From Guyanagaster necrorhizus (Eukaryota > Basidiomycota > Agaricomycetes > Agaricales > Physalacriaceae), in assembly GCF_019112545.1 (NCBI RefSeq), contig NW_025064881.1:442309-506308 (forward strand): a stretch of DNA of 64,000 bases, read 5' to 3'. Each line of letters starts with the position of its first letter. Position 1 is the first letter of the stretch. Below, one piece after another: positions 32,760 through 43,949 of the stretch. The notes beneath the pieces are model-generated. The model was not told where the DNA came from. It did not search any database and was given only the letters and a program-made list of their open reading frames with translations. The translations under genes and the position numbers were made by a program.

Positions 32760-34104
32760 TCATGACCACTTCTTCACATCCTCGGTAGTTGGTCCCGAAG
32801 GATTATCAGACGCGACAAGATTACATTGATGGAGTGTGCGGATCTGATCCTTGTTGAACGCGCCCACGACACTATGCAAGACCCCTCGATTATGAAAGAG
32901 AACGACATCTCTTTCATTCCAGTCGTGCGGATAAACGAGCTAGAGAAAGCGCGTCATTAATACCTACAGACTCCCAGAGAAATACGGCTCACCTTTGGGG
33001 CAATGCCCGGTCGCTGCATCTCGTACAGCAACTCCCTGATCGCCTTCAAATCCGTGAGATGGACCCCATCCGGGTATAACACGCCTTCCTTCCCGCCACC
33101 TTCCGGTATCGGGTCAACCAACAGCTCCACCACACCGCATGGATGAACCTGCAGATGGAGCTCGCCCGTAACTGGGTTCTTCCATAGAACGGGAAGTACC
33201 ATCCGCTTAGCCTCCTCCCACGGCGGGAGCTGATCGTATGGGATCTCCAGATCTTCTGATTCCAATCCCAAACCTGTCGACACTGCATGCGCCGGGGCCA
33301 TCCACACGTACGGAAGAGGCGCGTACTTGGCTTTGGAGCGCACGGCGAGACTCTTGAGCTCGGAAGGGAGGATGTCGAACATAGTTTTGCCGGACACAAA
33401 GGCGGTGGTACCCAGAGGCACAGGTAGCTCGTCACCCGTTCCGTCGTCATACCGACACGTCTGCTTAGGGCCTTTTGGCACGTTGATAGCGTATAGAGTG
33501 GTGACCTTGGGGGTGCGTCGGTCGTAGAGGGCGGCATCGATGTGCCATCTGAAGAAACGGGTCGTTCCTTTAGCTTCGTCTACCGGAGATACACGAGTCT
33601 TGTGAAACGTTGTGTGGGAAGGATGCTTGAGCGTAGCGTGGGTGATGCCTTCGTGGTTGTATATGGTCCCGTTACCGAGAAGCTGTATTTGTGGTACACG
33701 AGGGATGGTCTTGAGGTCAGGATGTAAGATTGAATTCTTGTTCTTGTCTATCTCGTTGTTACCGTGCCCAAAGTCGTCGCACGCTGGGTCGTCTGATTCA
33801 AAAGCCTAAGGAATGTCAGCAATTGAGAGATTTTGAGGTGTAAATGCTTGCCCTGTTGAGCATGTACTGCTTCTCTGGTGAAAGATCAACATTGCGAAAA
33901 AGCAAGAGGTCGTGCTAGGCAATATAAGTTGATGAACATTGCAAGTGATCAGATACGCACCTTGTAAAGGGCATCCTCAATCGTCGCGAATTCCTCAGCG
34001 GTAAAGTTGGTCGGGTCAAAGCCCGTCACTTGACGCCCAAACGAGAGGAAATTGGACGCTTCTGCAGAGTCGGGCAGCGGCAAAGGAGTGAATTCGATGG
34101 TCAT
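32760..34104 (-). CDS. xanA: alpha-ketoglutarate-dependent xanthine dioxygenase-like protein, copy 2
   Basis: Four exons, 34,104-33,961, 33,914-33,852, 33,805-32,993 and 32,939-32,760, give 399 residues from MTIEFTPLPLPDSAEA to TTEDVKKWS. Same family and catalytic layout as copy 1: RWHIDAALYD (HxD), VVLFHNRGVLHSVVGAF (distal His) and DQIRTLHQCN (Arg). Also conserved are YGHGN-like DFGHGNNEID, YDDGTGDELPVPLGTTAFV and HLQVHPCGVVELLVDPIP. The third intron boundary uses a GC donor (AGG/GCAAGC) instead of GT, and the frame needs it. Copies 1 and 2 are direct tandem duplicates about 0.7 kb apart, with the first two intron positions shared. Likely cytosolic xanthine-to-urate step or a related oxidation; the two copies may differ in substrate. 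Confidence 0.85.
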
Positions 34105-35245
34105 GCCTTCCTATATGCGCAGGCGAGGAGTTGAAGGCAAATAGAAAGGAGATAACGAAAGATAACGAAAGACAATATGACTGCTACAGATCAAGGGAAC
34201 AATGACTGCCGGGTACCAGTACAGAACCAAAACGGCACAAATAAAATTTGACGAAGAGGCCGACTGCTGCAAGGGTGTGGAGTCGTCATGACGGAAAGAA
34301 GGAAAGAAAATATTGCAGAAATTAGGAAAAAATGATCGGACCGGTCGTCCCCCGCCGGCTTTCTTCCCTACCATGACCATCACAGATCTGTCGTTTTCCC
34401 ATTGGGCATCTGCAGTCCTTAATTTAACGCCGATTTTCTCTTTCGCTCGTCAATTCTCTATGTGGGAGCCAGACAGGCAAACACTCAAAATCAGCCCAGT
34501 GATTCTACTGTCAGTGTAGAGTCTTTTCGCTCCCTTGGTTGAATCACAATTCCAATGGCAATTCTGCGGAAAGAGAGGGCTGTCGGGACGATGAAAAACG
34601 CGTTTGTCTGCTCGCATTCCTCTACAAGATGGATCTCATGGGAGGAAATGGATGATCCGCCGTCGTTGCTACCGAACTTGCGATGTACGGAGCACGCATT
34701 TATCTCGTGTTACCAGCATGGACGTTAAAGATTTAATTTGCACGCCCGAACCATATAGCAAGCGTCGAAAGGATTAACGTTATTCTGGAATCATAGGAGC
34801 GCTCTGGCCAACTAGTTCGAATGTGAAGGACCCATACCACGATCAGGTCACTATCAGCCTCGCATATACCAGCCTCTCATTGTCAATAACCCTGGGATTG
34901 CATCACGGACGCCGGACAATGATGCTCTCTCACGGTCTTTGTCTTGCTGTAACCACACAGTGGAACGCCAACTTGCCTGATGGATGCTCAAAGGATGTGC
35001 CCTTGAGAAGCCTCACCAAACGTACTATTCGCCATGAAAGCGGCTCCCAAGCAAGCGAGTTAACAAAACATCACGTCTGCCATTGCATGGTGGCAAAAGC
35101 CAGATCCCTGGCAACAAGACATCTCACCTATATTTGCGTAATGCAGGTGGCAGGACTCGAGCATACCTTGCATGGATTCGGCTTAAATTATTGATCTGCC
35201 ATGTCCAAAAGTGAGCGACAATGCCGCGCATATAACCGATCTCGG
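34105..35245. other. no gene recognised between divergent genes
   Basis: A plus-strand frame of 123 codons at 34,823-35,194 lacks similarity and splice support. The stretch separates the dioxygenase (minus) from the gene at 35,300 (plus) and must hold both promoters. Confidence 0.4.
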
Positions 35246-35253
35246 TATAAAAA
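35246..35253 (+). promoter_or_regulatory. TATA box
   Basis: TATAAAAA, 47-54 bases upstream of the ATG at 35,300. Confidence 0.5.
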
Positions 35254-35299
35254 GATTGAATTTTGTCTTAGTGTCTTCACTGACCGTCAACCCACAGCG

Positions 35300-35983
35300 A
35301 TGTCGAATGGAAGAGATACTGGGACTCATGGAGCGCCGATACATAACTACTATTACCAGCCGCCTTCTAGGGACATGGAAATAGGAACCCGTCGCAGCAT
35401 TCATGGGGGTGGCAGTACGTTGAAGGACCTCCAGCAGTATAAACATACAAACGCGCGCTCTGTGACGAAGTGCCACGAACTCGCTATGCCGTCCAAACCG
35501 GTCCTCCATGACGCCTATCAACAAGCACTACAGTGGGCTCAAAGTCTCCCCGAAGTTTGGGTACACTTCCTCTACTCATTTTCTTATACCCGGGGCCACT
35601 GACAGCCATGGCAGAAACGCCCCTGCTCAAGCGACGCTATTCGTTTCTTTCCCTTTACCAACAAGCTCAAGATCAGACTGTGGGATTCAAACGTATCTCG
35701 TCGTCCGGACTCGTCAATGCGCGTCTTTGGCCTCGATTTCGTCGATACACATGGGAAACCGCAGTACGTGGGACCAAGAGTCGTAGTTATCGCTGGGAGG
35801 AAAGTGCCATTTGATGGTCCTGAAGTGGAGGGAGATGCTCTGGTGCCAATAGATGGTGTTGGTGAGTCAAAGGCCACGGTCCCGGAAAGATATGGAGTTG
35901 TGGCGGATTGCGAATACCTCTTCCTTATTGATGGAAAGGTGGCCGTTGCCTATACGTTTGCGCAGAATTCATTGGACTCATAG
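35300..35983 (+). CDS. uncharacterised two-exon protein
   Basis: Exons 35,300-35,560 and 35,606-35,983 join in phase 0 through a 45-bp intron (GTACAC to GACAG), giving 212 residues. The start MSNGRDTGTHGAPIHNYYYQ lies 47 bases downstream of a TATA box. The first half is polar, with possible disorder and a helix (DAYQQALQWAQSLPEVW). The second half looks like a compact beta-rich domain: KLKIRLWDSN, MRVFGLDFVDTHGKP, YVGPRVVVIAGRKVPFDG, YGVVADCEYLFLIDGKVAVA. I do not recognise the family. No signal peptide or membrane helix. The continuous frame across a consensus intron and the well-formed C-terminal domain make it a likely real gene. Confidence 0.6.
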
Positions 35984-36854
35984 AGAGTTAATGCCATTAT
36001 TCTTGTCTGATCTTGCTTGCCAGAAAATCGATGAAACTAGTTCAACGCGCAGCCGGGACTTCGGTCCGGGTGTCCGCCGACAGAATGGCGTGGGAGCATT
36101 TCTTCACTCGCTGTTGTCTTCATCTCCTCATTCATTCTTCATTGTTGCGGATTTCGCGCCTTTCCTCTCATCACGCTAATAATTTATGAGGATATGGTAT
36201 CATCCAGTTCAATTTAACCTCTGCAACCCGCTTTCTCGACGGACCGTCTCTCGAATCTGGAACGTTCAACAGATGCCTCAGATGGCAAGGCAACAAGGGG
36301 TCCATCTTTGAATATCCTATGGCGCTGGATGGCAGAAAGTTATTAGTTGATGTGTAGGACTTGTAGTTTTCATCGTTACCAATGTGTGTGTTCTCGGGAG
36401 TCGAGACTGCTGAGGTACATTTTTTTCTTGTCGCGAACGAACTGATCATTGATCATAAGGCATCTGGTATCAGGACTACGCGAGGAGGTTCCCATCGGCC
36501 TTTGTCAAGAGAAAGAGGCTCGGCTATTGGGGATCATTATGCAACGCGATTGAATGGGATATATCCCGCTGAAGGAGATATCTATGATGGATCAGAACCA
36601 CTAGGCGCCGTTCGTTAGACGCAGAATACACTCAATGCGGGACAATCAGAAAGCCTCGTTGAGCTCGGGCTATCGTCGATGCTTTGTGGAGGACTCGGCG
36701 TTTACCCTTGAATGCGAACCGTAGGAGGGGCTTGACGACGAGTGCCGGACATACGTTCCTTCATTTTACTCAACACGCGATCAGAACAAGACTGCACATC
36801 GTGATGATATAACTGAGGTCCTTCTATCCATTCCCCCATCTTCTCGCTTCTCCG
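35984..36854. other. no gene recognised
   Basis: Short frames only, none with domain similarity. Confidence 0.4.
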
Positions 36855-38695
36855 ATGTGGCCCTTCTCATCGTCGTACCCAACGGTCAAGCCTTCCGGAT
36901 GCCGGGATCAAACTGGGAGACGTATCTCGCTCTTCTGCACCTACACTCAACTACATTATCGTTGGAGGTATACTTGTCATTCATTGCATCGATATCCATC
37001 TCTAACCTCCTCGATTAGGTGGTACAGCAGGATGCTGCCTTGCCTCTCGCCTCAGCGAAGACCCTAATGTCACTGTACTCCTCATTGAACGCGGGTGCGT
37101 GGCCGATACGTGGGTCAATGCTGTATCCCTCATTTCTTCCGACATCTTCAAGAAAGATTCCATAGCCCGGCCCTTGAATTCTCTCCCACAGGCGCATGCG
37201 GACCACCGCGTTATTCCTCTGATGCGCGGCCAGGCGTCAGGGAGGATATCGCGCGTAAACGCCATGATTTACACGCGTGGTGTTCCGGCTGATTTCAATC
37301 GTTGGGCAGACATGAGCCATTCGGATTGGAGTTATGAGAAGGTGCTACCGTTTTTCGTCAAGTCGGAAACAACTCTGAGCCACCCTGGGTCGACATTTCG
37401 GGGCAAGAATGGTATGTGTTTCTGCTCTTTAAGAACCCCTGTGCTGAGCTGTCTTCAGGTCCGTGGGTGAACCAGGTCTTTTCTCATGAAAGTTGGCCTA
37501 TTCTTCCACAGTATGTTTGCTTCCTTGATTTTTCTCCCTTTTTATTGAGAGCCCGTTTTATAGCGTCAAGGAAGCCGCGCAGAGCATGAGAATTCCATAT
37601 TATCCCGACTGCAATGATCCCTCTGCCGTCTATCAGCTGTGCGCAAATCGACATAGCTATAGACCGAAACATGAAGCGCCGCTCGACGTACTCAGTTTTT
37701 CTGCCACCGTCTGTAGTTCGCTCTCGCCAGGATCGTCTCAAGATTTGCCCGGACACCATTTCAGAGCGGATAGTTTTTACTACGAATACTAGCATGCGAC
37801 CACGTTCTTCTGGCGTTGAATTTGGACATCGTGACGGAACAGGGGCGTCCTACTTCGCCAAGGCTAACAGGAAGATTGTTGTATGTTGTGGCGCCATCGA
37901 GTCCCCACAGCTTCTCCTGAGGTGCGCGGTTTATCTGCACAAGAATTCCTATTTCTGAATAGTATCATAGTGGCATCGGACCAAGTGATCATCTCAAAGC
38001 TCATGGAATCAAAGTCATTGTAGATAACCCCGGCGTGGGTAGTCATCTGGTAAGACCCTTGGCACCATGCTTTGCATATTAATCTGATGTTTGACTAACA
38101 GAAAGACTATGTCGACGTGCCTGTGATGTGGAACATCCCTCTTAATGAATCCATTCACGTCGTTTTAGAGAAACCCCTGCAAGCAGTCTTTGAACTTGCC
38201 AAATACCTCATTTCAGGGAAGGGTATATTTAGCGATCTCTTCGTGCATCTGGCCATCTTCCTACCATCAAGGCTCCTGAACGAAAACACGAAAATTGTTG
38301 CTCCCGATATCACCGACCTTGATTCGACGTTGCCACAGAACGGGTCAGACCTCGAGATTAAGCCTATGCCTATCCATGGCTTGGACCCTCCTCCCGACGC
38401 CACGATAATTCGTATCAAAGAAGGCTTCATGAACTTCATGATATGCCTTCTCCGACTGAGATCCACTGGTGCCGTTCACCTAAACTCTCCCGATCCATAC
38501 GAGAGAGTGAGCTGCGATCTCAGGATGCTGTCTGATCCCGAGGACCTTGCAGCCTTGACCAAAGGCGTGCGGCTCTCCATTAACTTGGCCGAACGCGTTC
38601 GTGCACAGGGGTATCCCATGAAGATGTTCCATCGTCCAGCATCAAAGTACGATGCCGAAATGCTCCTATCTCGTTGCGGGCAATACACGCGCTAG
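36855..38695 (+). pseudogene. GMC-family oxidoreductase (aryl-alcohol/glucose oxidase type), broken
   Basis: Six exons are clear: from 36,855; 37,019-37,411; 37,459-37,510; 37,564-37,920; 37,971-38,049; 38,102-38,695. The start MWPFSSSYPTVK is typical of basidiomycete GMC enzymes, and the FAD-binding motif YIIVGGGTAGCCLASRLSED is intact. Further family blocks are RVNAMIYTRGVPADFNRW, WPILPHVKEAAQSM, KIVVCCGAIESPQLLL and GIGPSDHLKAHGIKVI. Breaks: a one-base frame change between the start peptide and the FAD motif (about 36,885-36,905), another near 37,620-37,640, and loss of the C-terminus, including the catalytic His block that should follow SKYDAEMLL. Members are extracellular or peroxisomal flavoenzymes producing H2O2. 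The first break could be an unusual intron, but the C-terminal loss is certain. Confidence 0.8.
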
Positions 38696-40061
38696 GAGTC
38701 TATGCTAAGCAAGTCCAATATTTTACTACAAAGGTGCTCATAGAGCTTACGTCTTGTCACAGCATATCCCGTGTCCGTCTGCAGCTGTACATACGAACAA
38801 GGGCGACGTTCTTTTCCCATTTCATCTATACCTGAAGACGAGACGTGATCTCGACAAATATTGATATTTCGGTGAGGAAGATGGCTCACTGACTGAAGGA
38901 TTTTATCGTTACGGATACCTAGCCAGACCAATGGGGAGATACTATCGCTCTCTTGGGTAACATATCGTCCATGTCCTCGTTCGCATTCAATTATCACTTC
39001 GATCCTCATCTACGCGTGCACACCCGGGCGTCCAAATGCTCCATCGATCTTGCTCTGAATACCGCGAGTCCAAGTGCTCTCATCTGCTGTTTCCACCATC
39101 ACGACAGCTGCAAATATGGCTCTCGAAGCAGAAATCAGCATCCGAACCTCGTGTCTGTACGTCTGAGTGATTGACGGTGATATTACTGCTTGTATGAACA
39201 CAACTGCGCAGAACCGAAAAATTCGAACCGGGCTCAAACTCATAGGAAAGATAGACGGACCCGTAAAGCCCGGCTGAACCAGTTGATCATCGTCTGCCAA
39301 TACAGCCATTAATATTATCAGCGGTGCTGGCAAGCCAATGTGGCCTCGTCTTAGGCAGCTCTCGATCACCAAGTTTTCGATAACTCAAGGAGACACGTCG
39401 TGGCAGAAGGGAAGCTGTGTGAAAGGAGAGACGTGCAGATCCGACCATGCTCCCAACGTGGTTTGTTTTCTTGTTCTTATTCGCACACTTGTATCCAACT
39501 ACTGGCGATTTCAGGATTCGATACGGATCTGTTAGAGAAGAGAATTAGACGCTGGAAGAGGAACGTTCCCTACCCTTGTCTACAATTGCGCCTCTTCAGA
39601 AATTAACAATAGTCGGTGCCGTGCGTTGAAGGGAACTCGCAGTAGATGGAGAAATGCCAAATCCTTATTACTCAAAACACTTAAGTGCTGGAACGTGTTC
39701 AATTTTTATGGGTTGTCAAGACCGAGCCACAGCCCACATCAATATCTATCCGGAGACACATAACTGCACTTCGATCTCGTACTGATCAAGTTATTTTGGC
39801 GTCATAGCTAAAAGTCGAGGACGGGTTCGTTGGTACAACAACCAGCTTTACGTCCCCTCACGGGTTTCTAAAAGATAGTCTACGATTCTGGGAGTGGTTG
39901 AAAGTGAGTTGAATGATATTTAGCATTGAGATATGTCCTAAGTTATGAGTAAAAACTTTTGGTAAAAACAAAATTGAGTAGGGTTACTAGTGCGTGAGTT
40001 CAAAGCTGCTATAAGCGTGTACAAACAACTTGAATGTCAGTCGGTATGGATCATTTGTGGC
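38696..40061. other. no gene recognised
   Basis: Minus-strand frames at 38,692-39,009 and 39,010-39,372 lack similarity. No remnant of the missing GMC C-terminus was found here. Confidence 0.4.
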
Positions 40062-41925
40062 TCAATTGGCGTCCTGCTGTTTGTCGTTTTTCTCGCCTTC
40101 ATTCTCCTTGGGCTTAGGCCTGTTGCTGAATGTTAGATGCTCCTTCTCGTAAAGTGAAATCCTCTACTCACTTGGACTGTGTGGCGACATGGGTCGTATA
40201 GGGTGGGGCCACTGATTCCACCGTCGTATATCCCGGTGCAATAGAGCTTGTCGTACTGGGAGAGCGCTGCATACTACCGTTGGAAGTATCGATATGGTGA
40301 CGATTCCTGGTAGAACTGGCCCCGGCTCGTGAAGTCTCGGCTTTAGGTGTACGTGGAGCTGAGTGGTGGCCGTGATGTCCATGTTGCGACCAGGTGTCTG
40401 AAGTTCCGCTGTCACCTGAATGACGATTTTTGACGTGGAAATTTGGCTTCGAGGGTTTCGAGGTCCCTAGATAAGGCGAAGCTGCAGGCGCCTTTGTGTT
40501 TCCGCCAGGGTATGCTTGAGTAGGGTACCCTTGCTGCGTGTTATGGTACGATTGTTGAGTCTGTTGGGTAGTGTATGATGCCTGTTGGGGAGGGTAGGCT
40601 TGCGAAGGGAATGCTTGATTAGGGTACCCTGATTTTGGAGGGTATGCCTGTTGGGCCTGTTGAGTAGGGTACGCCTTTTGAGTGGAGTACGACACTTGTT
40701 GCGGAGCATACGCTTGCGAAGGATAGGTCTGGTGAGGTGATACCATGGCGGAGTAGCCTTGGTTAGTGGGGTACCCAAGTTGTTGAGTCAGAGGTCCTCC
40801 TTGCGTGAGCTTGTCATAAGCAGGCGGCCGGCCGGCGTACGCCGATGAACCAGCCCCTCCTCCAGGCTGTCCACCAGAATGAGGATAAGGTTTCTTATTG
40901 GCGCTTGACGAACTTGAGGGTAATAAATCATAAGTTAGAATACAAAGCAGCATATTAGGCGCAACATACTTAACATTTGTGGATGGGAGACCGCCGAATG
41001 TGGGTACGTTCGACCCATCTCCTTGCGCGGGGAGGCTCTGTGTAGGTCTTTGAAAATATAATGGTCGGTTAAGCCGAAGCAACACAAGGCGCATAGCAAC
41101 TCACATTATGGGTGACGGCGCTCCGAGGAGCGGTATCGTGATACCGTGTTTCGTCTCCTTGTCTCTCTGGTGATGAAAGAGATATCAGATATTCGAATGA
41201 AATTTTGGTAGTAGAGAGTACCCTTGACTTGTACTGTTCACTGTTCAAGTCAAAGAATCAGTACTAATAGGGTAATGCGACGAAGACATGACTTACTCCA
41301 CTGAACGTCTAAAGAACCATGAATCGGCATGTTAGTGATCGACAATGACTGATAGTACTGTCAGTGCACTGACTTATCTTTAGCTGTATGAGTATCCGGC
41401 ACATTAGCTTAGAAGATCTCAATACTCGTAGATGAAGTACGCACCCTGTTTAGCTATAAATGTAGCACCCTCGGAGGCAGCCGATAGACCCTTGGAGGAA
41501 TATTACAATGATGCAGATGCAGTTTAGAACCTCACCGACCTTAGCGCTCGTAGCGACATTATAGGCTTTAGTGGCGTATTTTCGGCTATTCCTAAAAACC
41601 TTTGGTTTGAGGTTAGCGATGATGGGATTGCTTATAACTTCTTCGCTGAGCTCGTCGCCAAGTTCAGATGCACTTGAAAGTCCAAATATCAATGAAGAGT
41701 ACGTGAGGAAGGGAGGAACATTACGCCTTGCATCACCCACTTTTTATATTTAGTCACAAAACCCTCCACCGCTCTGGGAGGCCATTTGGCACCGTTCTCC
41801 GTCATCTCCGCCAAAGCGATATTTTCGAGGAGTTCGTTGCCTGCTTGTATGTTCTTGGTTGGCGAAATCGAGACTATCGGTGGATCAACCAGGGGCTCTG
41901 AGTCGGGCTTTTTGTTCCAGCTCAT
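40062..41925 (-). CDS. multi-exon protein with Tyr/Gln/Pro-rich repeat tail
   Basis: From MSWNKKPDSEPLVDPPIVSI at 41,925 the gene runs through at least eight short exons. Sure pieces are WPPRAVEGFVTKYK, then ASELGDELSEEVISNPIIA and KYATKAYNVATSAK (41,672-41,538), GLSAASEGATFIAKQ (about 41,491-41,447), KHGITIPLLGAPSPI (about 41,155-41,108), and GSNVPTFGGLPSTN followed by a long repeat region (40,917-40,172). The last exon ends RPKPKENEGEKNDKQQDAN at 40,062. The repeat region is degenerate units such as AYPTQQ, QAYPPQQ and GYPTQAYPGG, followed by a His/Ser-rich tail. A folded helical N-terminal part with a prion-like Y/Q/P tail suggests an RNA- or membrane-associated scaffold, but that is inference. 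Some exons between 41,200 and 41,440 are unresolved, including a possible 12-nt exon (TFSG). Confidence 0.6.
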
Positions 41926-42510
41926 GCTGACAAACGGTGTGGTGTAAGGGGGACGTTCTTGTTAGGATTGTGACGACGAGAGGACGAGGAAATCTTATAT
42001 AGATTCATGTCTCGCTGATTATAGAAAATTAAAGAAAGAACCATTCCGGGAAAGAGCAGCAGGATGGGGATTGCAGGGCATAAAACAGCAATGACTCATA
42101 CCAAATCGAACCCTGAGATCCTGAGAGTAGGACCGATGAGAGTTGGATGAGAATGGATACTCTGGATCCGGCGGAAAACACTCAGAAGGGGAAGCAAACA
42201 ACTGAATCAACCCTGAGAAATTAGGAAGGGCGAGGAAAGGTGCTCGAGCCGAACAACTTCAACAAGCGCTGAGATCGAGGACCCGCGCTGTTACGAGTCA
42301 TCGATACCGCACGGCCGCCTGAGCACCATATGTTCCTGAATTTGAAAAGAATCTTATAGATGCAGCGGTTTGGTCCGACTTGCTATCTGCATGCCAATAG
42401 CCTGAGCTTAGTGTGAGGCACACATTGTCGTGCGGGGCTTATCGCATTTACATAAAATACAGTACTTTAAGGGCCCCTTCCAAGTCCAAATACATGTACA
42501 GCTAGCGTAG
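41926..42510. other. intergenic; diverged copy of kinase downstream sequence
   Basis: The segment 42,105-42,240 resembles 45,225-45,360 (atcgaaccctgagatc, then acactcagaagggg, then ttgagaaat in both). It is therefore part of the duplicated kinase unit. No gene. Confidence 0.5.
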
Positions 42511-43902
42511 CTATGGGCAGGGAGACATCTCGGTCACCCCGCTAACGTGTCCAGGTGTGAGGGTATAGAAGGATCGAAATCGTGAATTAGTGACAGTGTC
42601 AGGCTCCAAGAACTTCTTCACAGGCAAAGGAGCCACGCCAGTCACAGTATATTTCAGCCGTCGACAGCGGTGACCAAGCCCAGCAGCATCGATGCCCGGA
42701 AAGGCACGCAGCTGTGATGTAGACAGTGAATTACACAGTCTTACGAAACGCGCAGAAGCCTCGCTCATCGTTGGCCGCAACGAAGGCTCATCCTGAGTCA
42801 TATCTTCGACAAGAGGAAGAAGAAATTCCAGAGCCGGACAAAATTCCTGAGGAGAAGTCAGTTATCATAATCATGGACGTAGGGGTGCTACAAAACTCAC
42901 TATACCATAATCTTTACGCATTATGTTTGCCACACAGTACACATCGAAAGGGAAGGGATTCAATCTAGTGGACGGGTCGGCACGGATTCTCTCCATTTCT
43001 GGCGCTGATCTGTCGCCTGCGGCCACGATATGATCAAATGGGAGTTCGCTCGGATCGTAACGACAAGAATACCCGAAATCAATGATATGATAGCGAGGCC
43101 AGCACTGAGTACGTGTAATATGCGTTGCAAAGCCAATGTTGTCATTGTCTAAAAAATGATAAACGGGATGAAATCCTTTGGGATACAGCTTGCTCGCATC
43201 GACCATCACGTTCAATATATTGATATCTCTGGAAGCGAATGGTCAATAGGTTCAGCGCGAAATAAGTGAAGACTGACTTGTGCGCCACAAAGTTTTCGTG
43301 CATAAACTCAACGCCCTTCTCAGAAGTTTAATCGGACCGCACTCATAAAGAGCGGGAGCACACACCTCAAATATTTGTCGAAACGCCTCAACGAATTCAC
43401 CTACAGTGTCAAATGAAGGTGTCTTCATTTCTCGCAGCCGCGGCATAACAATCATCTGATCGTCAGGATCGTACGGAGACTGAAGAACCTCATAGACAGG
43501 AACACAGTGGTTCCTCGGGTTATCAGACAAGGGAGAGGAAGAAAAGAATGTTCCCAATTCGACTTCGAAAGGAAATTCTGTCTTCACGATGCGCTTCAAA
43601 ACAACGAGCTTGCCATCTTGAATGCGCGTTGCGTCAATAATGTCAGGATTCTGCAATGCAATATCAGTTATCTGACAAGAATAATCTTTTACTAATACCC
43701 CATGCCCAAGAATCTCTTCGCTAAATATCATCTCCCTTTCCGATTTCCACGTCGGCTTCCAGTCTGGGTGAAATTTGGGACGGAGCTGGAAGCCAGATTC
43801 GAGCAGAAAGGAATGGTGATGCACCCATAACATTTCCAATCGTCGCCATGAGAGGTCGGGCTGCCACGGCACTCGAGGCTTACTACGGCGGAATAAAGTC
43901 AT
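42511..43902 (-). CDS. atypical protein kinase, left-arm copy (kinase 1)
   Basis: Five exons, 43,902-43,699, 43,650-43,366, 43,315-43,278, 43,228-42,901 and 42,846-42,511, give 396 residues from MTLFRRSKPRVPWQPDLSW. An upstream in-frame ATG at 43,965 exists, but GACCATGACT fits better. Kinase-fold landmarks: VVLKRI (beta-3 Lys), FEVELGTFF (helix C Glu), MIVMPRL (hinge), GVEFMHENFVAH-KDINILN (catalytic loop, HKD instead of HRD), IIDFGYSCRY (DFG kept) and AGDRSAPEM in place of the normal activation-segment APE. There is no clear Gly-rich loop. This is the lineage-specific kinase-like family common in Agaricomycetes; activity is plausible but untested. The product is nearly identical to that of the right arm. 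Confidence 0.85.
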
Positions 43903-43949
43903 GGTCAAAAGAAAGAAAGAATTCGGTTGCCTTCTTGCCAAAAACTTTG

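Noticed and set aside
34823..35194. 123-codon plus-strand frame
   Set aside because: No domain, no introns, no suitable start context, and codon use is not distinctive.
39010..39372. 120-codon minus-strand frame downstream of the GMC gene
   Set aside because: No similarity to any family I recognise; not the missing GMC C-terminus, which would be on the other strand.
40467..40778. Minus-strand frame rich in Leu, Thr and Arg within the repeat protein
   Set aside because: Shadow frame of the Tyr/Gln/Pro repeats.
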